Positions 1-6,687 of a DNA stretch of 64,000 bases are shown here, in pieces. A model generated the notes under the pieces. It was given only the letters and a program-made list of their open reading frames with translations, was not told the origin of the DNA and ran no database searches. This stretch comes from Streptomyces sp. SID12488. Its GTDB lineage: Bacteria; Actinomycetota; Actinomycetes; Streptomycetales; Streptomycetaceae. How positions within the stretch are numbered: the stretch's first letter is position 1; every line of letters begins with the position of its first letter. Both the position numbers and the translations under genes were made by a program. The DNA lies in assembly GCF_010548275.1 (NCBI RefSeq), contig NZ_JAAGLT010000034.1, positions 40,066-104,065 of the forward strand, read 5' to 3'.

Positions 1-149
1 ACCTCACCGCGCTCACCGAGGGTGCAGGTGACAAGAGTCACCCGGGCCCCCTCGGCCGCGTACCTGGCCATGGTCGCGCCGTTGTTGATCGACTCGTCGT
101 CCGGGTGCGCGTGCACCAGAAGAAGACGCCGGGCGGGTGGTTCCGTCAT
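1..149 (-). CDS. mshB: N-acetyl-GlcNAc-Ins deacetylase MshB, 5' part only
   Basis: This is the first 49 codons of the zinc-dependent deacetylase that makes GlcN-Ins in mycothiol biosynthesis in the cytoplasm. The frame reads MTEPPARRLLLVHAHPDDE, with the family zinc motif AHPDDE at residues 14-19 (His15 and Asp18 are the expected metal ligands). It is followed by NGATMARYAAEGARVTLVTCTLGE, typical of MshB. The gene runs off the left edge of the window. The ATG at 149-147 has no ribosome-binding site, but a TAGGCT -10 element lies 6 nt upstream, so a leaderless transcript is likely. Very similar LmbE-family deacetylases such as Mca exist, but the start of the protein fits MshB best. Confidence 0.9.
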   Translation of the reverse strand, partial: MTEPPARRLLLVHAHPDDESINNGATMARYAAEGARVTLVTCTLGERGE

Positions 150-155
150 GGGGTC

Positions 156-161
156 AGCCTA
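156..161 (-). promoter_or_regulatory. -10 element, leaderless promoter of mshB
   Basis: TAGGCT on the minus strand, with 6 nt (gacccc) between it and the mshB ATG. No Shine-Dalgarno sequence precedes the ATG. No convincing -35 was seen. Confidence 0.6.
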
Positions 162-186
162 CGAGGCGGCGGTGGTCGGGCCACTC

Positions 187-789
187 TCAGGAGGCATCGT
201 CCCGGTAACGCGGCAGGTCAGTTGTCGCGATCGTCCACTCGGCGATGGTGACGTCCTCGCCGTAGACGAAGTCCTTGCGGGTGGCGTATCGGGGGCCGCC
301 GGGGGTGGGGTGGATGTCGGTGAGGACGGCGCCGGTTCCGGTACGGGGGTCGAAGATCGCGTAGACCGGGATGCCGATCAGGGGGTAGTCGCGCATCTTG
401 GTGACCCAGTCGTTCTCGGGGTTGGACTTGGAGACCACTTCGATGGCGGCGATGACCGTACGGGGATCAATGGAGCCCTCAACGTTCAGATCGGTCCACG
501 CGATCACCATGACGTCGGGGTGGCGCATGATGCCCTCAGGCTCGTCCTCCACATCGGGCGTGCCGTTGTGGGCCAGCAACTCGTCCGGCATGGACTTCTC
601 CAGGCGGCGACTGACGTGCGCTGCCGTCACCTCGTGAGGCCCTCCCGGCGACATCATGTCGTGAACGATCCCTTCCTTGGTGATCTCGAATTTCCCGGGG
701 AGGGTGTCGTCCGTCGACTGAACGAAGTCCCGCATGGTCCGGTACAGGCGGGAGGCGGCCTGTCGCGCGTCGTCCGGGGCGATGGTCAT
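187..789 (-). CDS. Uma2 family putative endonuclease
   Basis: This 200-aa protein belongs to the Uma2 (DUF820) family, which has a PD-(D/E)xK nuclease-like fold and is greatly expanded in Streptomyces; its cellular role is not established. Visible family signatures are MMSPGGPHE, RHPDVMVI (the Asp of the fold), AAIEVVSKSNPENDW (core Glu with the S-x-S-N motif) and AIFDPRTGTG. The ATG at 789 is chosen because GAGGAG lies 8 nt upstream; longer frames reach to 1083 but have no such signal. It lies between mshB and a winged-helix gene on the same strand. A second, diverged Uma2 gene is at 22036-22620. Confidence 0.85.
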   Translation of the reverse strand: MTIAPDDARQAASRLYRTMRDFVQSTDDTLPGKFEITKEGIVHDMMSPGGPHEVTAAHVSRRLEKSMPDELLAHNGTPDVEDEPEGIMRHPDVMVIAWTDLNVEGSIDPRTVIAAIEVVSKSNPENDWVTKMRDYPLIGIPVYAIFDPRTGTGAVLTDIHPTPGGPRYATRKDFVYGEDVTIAEWTIATTDLPRYRDDAS

Positions 790-841
790 GGCGCTCGCTC
801 CTCGTCGTCTGTGCCCGGGGGCAAGGATCGTCGCTTTCATG

Positions 842-1498
842 CTAGGCGGCCTCCAGGAGATCGGATCGGCAGTCGCGACAGCGACCGGGCTCGGGGGAAC
901 GGAAGGCCCGGTCGCAGCCGCTGTAGGCGGGCTGCGGTACGGCGGGGAGGGGCTTGCGTGGGGTGCGCTTCTTGGGCGGTGCAGGGGCGGCGGGGTGTGC
1001 GGGACGAGTGAGCTCGGAGGCCCTCTGTTCAGGGGCTGGTGCGTGGTGAGTGGGGCGCCCCGGGTTGGGCTCGGGCTCGACAAGGCGCTCAGCGTGCCCC
1101 TCGCTGCGGCGTCCGGGCTGGTTGCAGGAGACCGTGCGGGTGACGATGTTGCCGCCGGGGGTGCGTTCGCGCGTTCGGCGGAGGTAGCCGTGGGTTTCCA
1201 GTTCGCGCAGGGCGGCGGCGATACGGGCCGGGCTCTCCGGGAACTTCCTGGCGAGGGTCTTGATGTCGACGAGGGCCCCTGCGGGCAGTGACTGGATGTG
1301 GGTGCCCAGGCCGATCGCGAGCAGGGACAGCTCGGGGTGCTGGGCGAGGTGGTTGCCGATCACCGTGAAGCGGGTGGTGTGGCGGGCGTTGTCGTGGACG
1401 ACGCCGGAGACACCGGAACTCGGCCGCCCGTGGGGATGGTTCTTGCCCGGGGTACGGGACTGGGCGTGCGAGGGCACGCTAAGGTTTTTCGTGTCCAT
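842..1498 (-). CDS. winged-helix DNA-binding protein with C-terminal Cys motif
   Basis: A 218-aa protein. Residues about 40-110 look like a winged helix: LSLLAIGLGTHIQSL, then LARKFPESPARIAAALRELETHGYLRR, a typical recognition helix plus wing. A proline-rich linker follows, then a short C-terminal Cys motif (SGCDRAF...GRCRDCRSD) that could bind zinc. The family is common in Streptomyces and is annotated only as helix-turn-helix protein; many relatives have a longer C-terminus, so this may be a shortened member. The ATG at 1498 is preceded by AGAGG about 7 nt upstream. A 16-bp palindrome lies about 160 bp upstream and may be its operator. Confidence 0.75.
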   Translation of the reverse strand: MDTKNLSVPSHAQSRTPGKNHPHGRPSSGVSGVVHDNARHTTRFTVIGNHLAQHPELSLLAIGLGTHIQSLPAGALVDIKTLARKFPESPARIAAALRELETHGYLRRTRERTPGGNIVTRTVSCNQPGRRSEGHAERLVEPEPNPGRPTHHAPAPEQRASELTRPAHPAAPAPPKKRTPRKPLPAVPQPAYSGCDRAFRSPEPGRCRDCRSDLLEAA

Positions 1499-1657
1499 CG
1501 GGAAGCCTCTATCTTCCTCGGTGGTCAGGCCCTCGCATTGGGACTGCAATCCCGGCGAGGGCCGTCTCATCTCTGCGGTTCTCTGCGAAGTTGCTGGTGG
1601 TGCTGCGCTGAGCGTAGGGCAGGCAACCGGGCACAAATCCAGCCGAGTTGGTGATAT

Positions 1658-1673
1658 TCACTCGCGCGAGTGA
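1658..1673. promoter_or_regulatory. 16-bp perfect palindrome, candidate operator
   Basis: TCACTCGCGCGAGTGA reads identically on both strands. It lies in the 271-bp gap between the winged-helix gene (starts 1498, leftward) and the end of the ATPase gene at 1770, so it would act on the winged-helix gene. The remainder of this gap holds no other gene that can be supported. Confidence 0.5.
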
Positions 1674-1769
1674 GTTTGCGCGGCGGCGGCAGTACGGGCC
1701 GTGGGTGGCCGTCCCGGCGGGCGGGAGGGGTGGGGTTTGGTTGGGGTTCTTTCTCTCTGGTTGTTTCTT

Positions 1770-2264
1770 TCAAAGAAGACCGCTGGTCTCACCGGAACAC
1801 GGGGAATCGAGTTCCGGTGAGACATCGATTTCCGCCCACACCGTCTTGCGAGGCCGAAGCCCCGGACCCCACCCCCACCGATCGGCAAGCCCCTCCACCA
1901 AGACGAGTCCCCGCCCGGACTCCGCATCGTCGGACGGAGGTTGAGGACACGGCGGGCGGTCACCACGCGTGTCGGTCACCTCGATGCGCAGGGTGGTGCC
2001 GATGACGTACACGGTGAGCCTGAAGTCGCGGCCCGGGACGCGTCCGTGGGTGACCGCGTTCGCCGCCAGCTCGGCGACGATCTGGCGGGCCGGGTGCACC
2101 GGCAGTCCCCAGGAGCGGAGTTGCTCGGCGGTGAGCAGCCGGGCCAGGCGGGCGCCACGAGGCGTGGGTGACAGACGCACGCTGAAGTTGCGGAAGGCGT
2201 GCTCGGGTTGGGCCGCGGGGGCGGCGATTTGTTGGTTCACGTCACTCACAGTGGCCGCACACAT
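1770..2264 (-). CDS. anti-sigma-factor-like ATP-binding protein (AbaA ORFA type)
   Basis: A 164-aa protein with the HATPase_c fold of the RsbW/SpoIIAB group. ELAANAVTHGRVPGRDF carries the N-box Asn, VTDTRGDRP the G1 box, and SGRGLVLVEGLADRWGW the G2 region. KTVWAEIDV is the ending usual in the many small Streptomyces proteins of this type. It probably regulates a sigma factor or anti-anti-sigma factor by protein binding. It diverges from the XRE/DUF397 pair at 2399-3483, the arrangement of whiJ/abaA-like clusters. The start is uncertain: ATG 2264 has no good ribosome-binding site, and GTG codons lie just inside the frame. Confidence 0.82.
   Translation of the reverse strand: MCAATVSDVNQQIAAPAAQPEHAFRNFSVRLSPTPRGARLARLLTAEQLRSWGLPVHPARQIVAELAANAVTHGRVPGRDFRLTVYVIGTTLRIEVTDTRGDRPPCPQPPSDDAESGRGLVLVEGLADRWGWGPGLRPRKTVWAEIDVSPELDSPCSGETSGLL
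1787..1822. terminator. 12-bp perfect stem-loop in the 3' end of the ATPase gene
   Basis: TCTCACCGGAAC and GTTCCGGTGAGA pair perfectly around a 12-nt loop. The hairpin lies inside the last codons of the ATP-binding protein and could act as a terminator or 3' stabiliser for the leftward transcript. No U-run follows. Confidence 0.45.
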
Positions 2265-2398
2265 CTACCGTGATTAGTGACTCCGCCGTTGCGTACGGTG
2301 ACTGTCCGGAGCTTGTCCGGTCGTGTCCGGGCTGTCGGGACGGGGCGTACGGGTAGGGCGGGGGCAACGTACAGCGCGGTACGACGGAGGGGCGCGGC

Positions 2399-3274
2399 AT
2401 GAGCGTGGACAGTGACGCGGGGCAGCTCAAGGGCGAGGCGGACGAGCCGGGTTGGGAGGTGGACCCGGACGACGAGTGGGGGGTGGCGGTCGTGGCGACC
2501 GTCGGACGCCAGCTGAAGCTGCGCCGGGAGGCGGCGGGAATGCGGGCCGCCGACTTCGGCAGGGCACTGGGGTACGGCGAGGACATGGTCTACAAGATCG
2601 AGGGCGGGAAGCGCATCCCCCGGCCCGAGTACCTGGTGGAGGCCGACGAACTGCTGGGGGCGGACGGCCTCATCTCCGCCATGAACGAGGACCTGGAGAA
2701 GGTCCAGTACCCGAAGAAGGTACGGGCCATCGCGAAGATGGAGGCCCAGGCGGTAGAGATCGGCGTATACGTCGGACTCAGCCTCCACGGCCTGTTGCAG
2801 ACGCCTGAGCATGCACGAGCCTTGTTCGAGGCGCGGCAACCGCCGTATTCAGAAGAGGAAGTTGAGCGCCTCGTGGCCGCCCGTATGGCCCGGAAATCGG
2901 TCTTCGGCAAGTCACCCGTGATCGCGCTGAGCTTCGTGCAGGAAGAGGCAGCACTGCGTCGACGTATCGGCGGCACAATGGTGCGACGCCGGCAGCTCGA
3001 ACACTTGCTGGAGGTGGCGCACCTGCGCAACGTAACGTTCCAGGTGATGCCAACGGAGAGCGGCGCCCACCCTGGGGTGGATGGCAAGATCGAGTTGCTG
3101 AAGTTCGCGGACGGTACGGCTGTGGGGCGCTCCGACGGGGCGTTCAGCGGCCGTCCGACAACAGAGCCGAAGGAACTGCGCATCCTGGAGTTGCGCTACA
3201 GCACCATCAGGGCCGAGGCCCTCACCTCCAGGGAGTCACTCGCCTTCATCGAGCAACTACTGGGAGAGACATGA
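2399..3274 (+). CDS. WhiJ-like XRE regulator with DUF5753
   Basis: A 291-aa transcriptional regulator. Residues about 35-95 are an XRE helix-turn-helix (VGRQLKLRREAAGMRAADFGRALGYGEDMVYKIEGGKRIP). Residues about 105-285 are the DUF5753 domain (MEAQAVEIGVYVGLSLHGLLQTPEHARAL...), with the conserved ending LRYSTIRAEALTSRESLAFIEQLL. WhiJ and its many paralogues have this layout and are thought to work together with a partner DUF397 protein, encoded immediately downstream with an ATGA overlap. GGAGG lies about 9 nt before the ATG. The divergent anti-sigma-like ATPase completes a whiJ/abaA-type cluster, so a developmental or secondary-metabolism switch is plausible but not shown. Confidence 0.9.
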   Translation: MSVDSDAGQLKGEADEPGWEVDPDDEWGVAVVATVGRQLKLRREAAGMRAADFGRALGYGEDMVYKIEGGKRIPRPEYLVEADELLGADGLISAMNEDLEKVQYPKKVRAIAKMEAQAVEIGVYVGLSLHGLLQTPEHARALFEARQPPYSEEEVERLVAARMARKSVFGKSPVIALSFVQEEAALRRRIGGTMVRRRQLEHLLEVAHLRNVTFQVMPTESGAHPGVDGKIELLKFADGTAVGRSDGAFSGRPTTEPKELRILELRYSTIRAEALTSRESLAFIEQLLGET

Positions 3275-3483
3275 TCCGCAAGCACCTCGCCGGAGACCCC
3301 TCCGAACTTGCGTGGTTCAAGAGCAGCTACAGCGACGGCACAGAGGGCGACTCCTGCGTCGAGATCGCCACCGCTCCCGGAACCATCCACGTGCGCGACT
3401 CCAAGAACACAGAGCACGGCCCTCGCCTGGCCTTCGCGCCCGCCGCCTGGTCGGCCTTCGTGCCGTACCCGACCGAACGCTGA
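3271..3483 (+). CDS. DUF397 protein, AbaA-like partner of the XRE regulator
   Basis: A 70-aa DUF397 protein with the hallmark AWFKSSYSDGTEGDSCVEIATAPGTIHVRDSKN and the end AWSAFVPYPTER. Its ATG overlaps the stop of the upstream XRE gene (ATGA), so the two are translationally coupled. Proteins of this family are thought to modulate the DUF5753 domain of their XRE partner. The last codons and the following stem-loop of this gene are repeated, 85% identical, at 7270-7317 on the far side of the T7SS-like cassette. Confidence 0.9.
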   Translation: MIRKHLAGDPSELAWFKSSYSDGTEGDSCVEIATAPGTIHVRDSKNTEHGPRLAFAPAAWSAFVPYPTER

Positions 3484-3512
3484 GCGGCTGGTCGCGTGGA
3501 CGCGTCGAGCCC
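3465..3512 (+). repeat. 48-bp direct repeat, copy A (DUF397 3' end plus stem-loop)
   Basis: This stretch matches 7270-7317 at 41 of 48 positions, both reading GTACCCGACCGAAC first and GACGCG-N-CGAGCCC near the end. Copy A holds the last five codons and stop of the DUF397 gene and an imperfect stem-loop (GGCTGGTCGCG / CGCGTCGAGCC). The two copies flank the 3.7-kb T7SS-like cassette. Confidence 0.8.
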
Positions 3513-3647
3513 ACGCCAAGCCCGCTTCCCTGCGGTTCGGCGACGTGTCGGCCTCTGCATCGGGAGACGGGTTTACACGGCTTGCGGTCCTGGTGGTCAA
3601 CAGCCCTGGGATGCCAACTGTCCCACCCGTAAGATCTTTACTCATTC

Positions 3648-3661
3648 CAGCCGATCGGCTG
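3648..3661. promoter_or_regulatory. 14-bp palindrome upstream of the T7SS-like cassette
   Basis: CAGCCGATCGGCTG is a perfect palindrome ending 30 nt before the first cassette gene, in AT-richer DNA. It could be an operator controlling the five-gene operon. The rest of the 208-bp gap (3484-3691) shows no gene. Confidence 0.45.
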
Positions 3662-3691
3662 ATTCCTTCAGATCAAAACAACGGGGGTGCC

Positions 3692-4009
3692 ATGTCAGGC
3701 GAAGGCGAGCGCGCTCGGCTCGATCTCGACGTGATCAGAGGAATGGGTACGGGGCTCAACAACGTGAAGAAAGCATTCGACGGAATCGAAAAGCTTGGGC
3801 AATACCTGGAGGATTTCGGTGACGGCGATCTCGCCGATAAATTCGATGACTTCGTGGACAACTGGGAGATCAGTCGCGGGAAGCTGACGGAAGAGGTCGG
3901 CGCCATGGCCGAGATCGCCAAGGCGGCGGCGCAGGCGTACGAAGATATTGATCACCAGCTGGCTGAGGCGATCCGAGGTGCCCAGAGCTCCAAGAAAAAG
4001 GGGAAGTAG
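3692..4009 (+). CDS. small WXG100-like protein of T7SS-type cassette
   Basis: A 105-aa, charged, all-helical protein. It has two predicted helices around a turn with DNWEISRGKL (Trp58, Gly63; W-x4-G), then AMAEIAKAAAQAYEDIDHQLAEAIRGA and a lysine-rich tail. Size and helical-hairpin pattern suit an ESX/WXG100-type secretion partner, though the exact W-x-G motif is not present. ATG 3692 is chosen because it follows GGGGGTG; longer frames only extend into non-coding DNA. Three nt separate it from the next, larger W-x4-G protein, so the two are probably co-translated and may pair. No known family is claimed with certainty. Confidence 0.65.
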   Translation: MSGEGERARLDLDVIRGMGTGLNNVKKAFDGIEKLGQYLEDFGDGDLADKFDDFVDNWEISRGKLTEEVGAMAEIAKAAAQAYEDIDHQLAEAIRGAQSSKKKGK

Positions 4010-4012
4010 TTC

Positions 4013-5404
4013 ATGGTGGGACGACCTCGCGATTGGCATCCGGTGGCGGAAAGTGATCCCATTCCTGGAGATCCCGACCAGATGGCGTCGTTGGGCAGGA
4101 AACTACGCAAGACTGCAGATGAACTTGAGCGTCAGATCAAGAATCTGAAAGCTATTACTGAAGTTGACGCCTGGGACAGCAAGGCCGGCAAGGAGTTCCG
4201 GGAGAGGGCCAAAGGCAACACCAAAAAACTCGAAGCCGCCTTCAAGAGGTACGACACAGCGGCTGATGCCATCGGTGCCGAGGTGACAGAAGTCGGCGGT
4301 GGCTACCAGGACAGGTTGCACGCCAGGCCCAAGAACTACGCTTCCGACCTGAACCGCGCCCAGGAGATCGCCGACGCAGCGCTGAAGGATGCGCAGGACG
4401 CGGAAGAACGCAAGGGCACCGCACAGAAGACCCTGGCCAACCTGTCCGACAAGGACGGGAAGAAGGACGACGACAGCGCCAAGGACCAGCGCAAGAAGCT
4501 GGAGTCCCAACTGGATGCCGCCGGGGGCGAGATCGAGGCGGCTCGGGAGAAGATCAGCGAAGCCAGGCGAATCCGGGATGATGCGGCGAAGCGTGCCCGC
4601 GACTCCCTCGATGCCGTCATCAACCACGACTCCCTGAAGGACGGCTTCTGGGAAACGTTGGTCAAGACGATCGCCGACGTCACGTCTGTCATCGCCACGG
4701 TGTGCGGGATTCTCTCACTGGTTGTCGGCTGGATCCCCGTGATCGGGCAGGCACTGGCCGGAGTCCTGGGCGCCATCGCGATGATCGCCACATTGATCAA
4801 TTTCTTGGCGACCTTCGTGATGGTCCTCCAAGGAAACGCCGAATGGCTGGATCTGGGAATTTCCGCGCTCGGATTCATGATGATGGGTGTGGGTAAGGGG
4901 TTCTCCAAAGTCGCCGGAAAGTTTGCGAAGGGGGCGCTCGGCAAGTTGGGTAAGGCCGGAACTGCCAGAACCGCCCGCCAGGTGAGCCGAGCCAACAAGA
5001 ACCTCAGGAGACTCTCCGGGAAGTCGTCGAAGCTCGGCAAAGGCGATGTATGGAAGTCGATTAAGGAACCATTCAGCGAGCCGTTCTCGAAGAGTTCATG
5101 GAGTAACAATCTCAAGACCCTGAAGCCTGGAAGCGGCAACTTCGTCGCGGCACGCAACGAAATCATGGCACGTGGCGGGGGAAGCGTCTTCAAAGGGCTG
5201 GGTAAGTCGTTCTCCATCGCCGATCCCGGTGTAGCCTCCGACCTCAAGTCCATCAAAATGGGCACCTCGGCACTCGGAGCTCAATTCGATTCCAACGCTG
5301 TAAATACGATCTCCAAAACGGCCAGCCGAATGTCTTTGGTCGGAGCTGGCATTACGCTGGGTGGCTTGGGTCTGGACGGTAACCTCAACCCGCTCCTGGG
5401 CTAA
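4013..5404 (+). CDS. putative T7SS-secreted protein with membrane segment
   Basis: A 463-aa protein. Residues 1-120 resemble the actinobacterial putative T7SS-secreted N-domain (DWHPVAESDPIPGD, LRKTADELERQ, VDAWDSKAGKEF with Trp54/Gly59 as W-x4-G). Residues 120-205 are a charged coiled coil interrupted by a Lys/Asp linker at 145-162. Residues 223-272 form a long hydrophobic stretch and 279-293 a second. Residues 294-463 are basic and Gly/Ser-rich, ending GNLNPLLG, with no toxin or enzyme motif I recognise. Polymorphic toxins often start this way, so this could be a toxin with a novel or lost C-terminal domain, or a pore former. Base composition is near 50-60% G+C, lower than the neighbours. 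No ESX core genes are nearby. Confidence 0.7.
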   Translation: MVGRPRDWHPVAESDPIPGDPDQMASLGRKLRKTADELERQIKNLKAITEVDAWDSKAGKEFRERAKGNTKKLEAAFKRYDTAADAIGAEVTEVGGGYQDRLHARPKNYASDLNRAQEIADAALKDAQDAEERKGTAQKTLANLSDKDGKKDDDSAKDQRKKLESQLDAAGGEIEAAREKISEARRIRDDAAKRARDSLDAVINHDSLKDGFWETLVKTIADVTSVIATVCGILSLVVGWIPVIGQALAGVLGAIAMIATLINFLATFVMVLQGNAEWLDLGISALGFMMMGVGKGFSKVAGKFAKGALGKLGKAGTARTARQVSRANKNLRRLSGKSSKLGKGDVWKSIKEPFSEPFSKSSWSNNLKTLKPGSGNFVAARNEIMARGGGSVFKGLGKSFSIADPGVASDLKSIKMGTSALGAQFDSNAVNTISKTASRMSLVGAGITLGGLGLDGNLNPLLG

Positions 5405-5439
5405 GCCCAGCGACCACGCCAAGGCGCGAAAGGAACAAC

Positions 5440-6078
5440 ATGACCACACCGGACAGTGGCGCTCCCCTGATCGAAGGCTTCGAGTGTCAAATCGACTTTC
5501 AGCCTGGATGGATCGACCTGACACTCAAAGAGGGCACGAAGGCCGAAGCCAAGGCGCTGGCCACAGAAGTTGTCAACAGACTCAATCCACTCGCACTGGA
5601 GATCGAGAATAGCGCGGTCTTCGATGACATGGTCGAGCGGGCCGTGAACCTGAACGACGATGTCCCAACCCTTGCTGCGGCGTACTACACCGAGAGCGGC
5701 GAGGCTCTCGCCAATCTGATGGTCGACTCCTACGGCGACGAGGGTGTGGATCGCCCCACCCGGGAAGAAGTTCAGCCGCTGCTCCTGGAGTGGGAGAACG
5801 CCGAGCCCAAAGGTGAACCACAGGTGACATATCTGGAGTTGCCTGCCGGACCAGCCGTTCGTGTGCAGTCGATGCTTCAGGTGAAGCGCATGTTCGGATT
5901 CGGACGGAAGTTGACCGAATTCATCAAGTACGCTGTTTTCCCACCCGGAATGAAGAGTCTCATTGTCGTGACGGTGACGTGGGAGGCGATCGCTCGCACG
6001 GAGGAAATCACGGAGCTGGCCGACGAGGCGGTCCAGACTCTGCGGATCACCCCGCTCGCCTCAGGAGACACCGAGTGA
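5440..6078 (+). CDS. uncharacterised cassette protein, first of two tandem paralogues
   Basis: A 212-aa soluble protein without a signal peptide or recognised domain. Its outline is IDFQPGWIDLTL near residue 20, a helical region (AEAKALATEVVNRLN, FDDMVERAVNLN), AAAYYTESGEALANL, then VTYLELPAGPAVRVQSM and, at the end, SLIVVTVTWEA...ELADEAVQTLRITP. The order of motifs parallels the next gene (GWFQLAL ... YYVPIPATSRWLMLNF ... LFDTVAGTLHW), so the two look like an old tandem duplication. The pattern of strands recalls the Mog1/PsbP fold of LpqN and DUF1795 proteins, which is an inference only. An immunity or chaperone role for the preceding secreted protein is possible. An AAAGGA ribosome-binding site lies 8 nt upstream. 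Confidence 0.6.
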   Translation: MTTPDSGAPLIEGFECQIDFQPGWIDLTLKEGTKAEAKALATEVVNRLNPLALEIENSAVFDDMVERAVNLNDDVPTLAAAYYTESGEALANLMVDSYGDEGVDRPTREEVQPLLLEWENAEPKGEPQVTYLELPAGPAVRVQSMLQVKRMFGFGRKLTEFIKYAVFPPGMKSLIVVTVTWEAIARTEEITELADEAVQTLRITPLASGDTE

Positions 6079-6683
6079 AGACAGCCGACGAGTTCACCTC
6101 ACCTCCCCAGGACTACAACGTCGTCGTGCCGGACGGCTGGTTCCAGCTCGCACTGGATCCCGACGACCGGGATCGGGGCATCGTCGCCCTGGCTGATCGG
6201 CAGTTCCGCGGTGTGGACAACGCTCCTCATTTGAAGGAGCAGTTCATGCGGAATCTGCAGAAGCAGGCGAAAAACGCGTACAAGGTCGGCGGCACCGAGC
6301 TCTATATCTCCACCCTCGCTGTCGGACCTGTGCCGCTGGCATCGTCCCTGCTGATCAGTGTTCCGGCACCTGACGAGTGGCCCAAGTGCTCGGATGCCGA
6401 GGAACTCGCGGAACATCTGGCCGACCAGAACGACGATGACACCCAAGTAGGCGTTGTCGAGCTGGCCGTGGCGGGCAAGGCGGTGCGCCAGCGTCGCAGG
6501 GCGGCTGCTGCTCCTGAGGCACAGATGGGCAACACCCTCCCGACCACGACGCTCACGTACTACGTGCCCATTCCCGCCACCAGTCGCTGGCTGATGTTGA
6601 ACTTCTCCACACCGATAGATCCTCTTGCGGACCAGATGGTGGCACTGTTCGACACGGTGGCAGGGACGTTGCATTGGGGCTGA
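6075..6683 (+). CDS. uncharacterised cassette protein, second tandem paralogue
   Basis: A 202-aa soluble protein starting at a GTG that overlaps the previous stop (GTGA at 6075-6078). It has VVPDGWFQLALDPDD near residue 17, a helical segment LKEQFMRNLQKQAKNAY, TELYISTLAVGPVPLASSLLIS, and a C-terminal TTLTYYVPIPATSRWLMLNFSTP...MVALFDTVAGTLHWG. This strand-helix outline resembles Mog1/PsbP/DUF1795-type proteins. DUF1795 proteins act as effector chaperones in other secretion systems, which makes a chaperone role attractive but unproven. A related outline is seen in the gene before it. Coupling to its neighbours indicates a fixed-ratio product. Confidence 0.6.
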   Translation: MKTADEFTSPPQDYNVVVPDGWFQLALDPDDRDRGIVALADRQFRGVDNAPHLKEQFMRNLQKQAKNAYKVGGTELYISTLAVGPVPLASSLLISVPAPDEWPKCSDAEELAEHLADQNDDDTQVGVVELAVAGKAVRQRRRAAAAPEAQMGNTLPTTTLTYYVPIPATSRWLMLNFSTPIDPLADQMVALFDTVAGTLHWG

Positions 6684-6687
6684 GCCG

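Noticed and set aside
1765..1777. TTCTTT-C-AAAGAA as a terminator
   Set aside because: The stem is only six weak A-T-rich pairs and lies within the end of the ATPase gene; no U-run.
4013..5404. A complete type VII secretion system
   Set aside because: No EccC-type ATPase, EccB, EccD or mycosin gene in the window.
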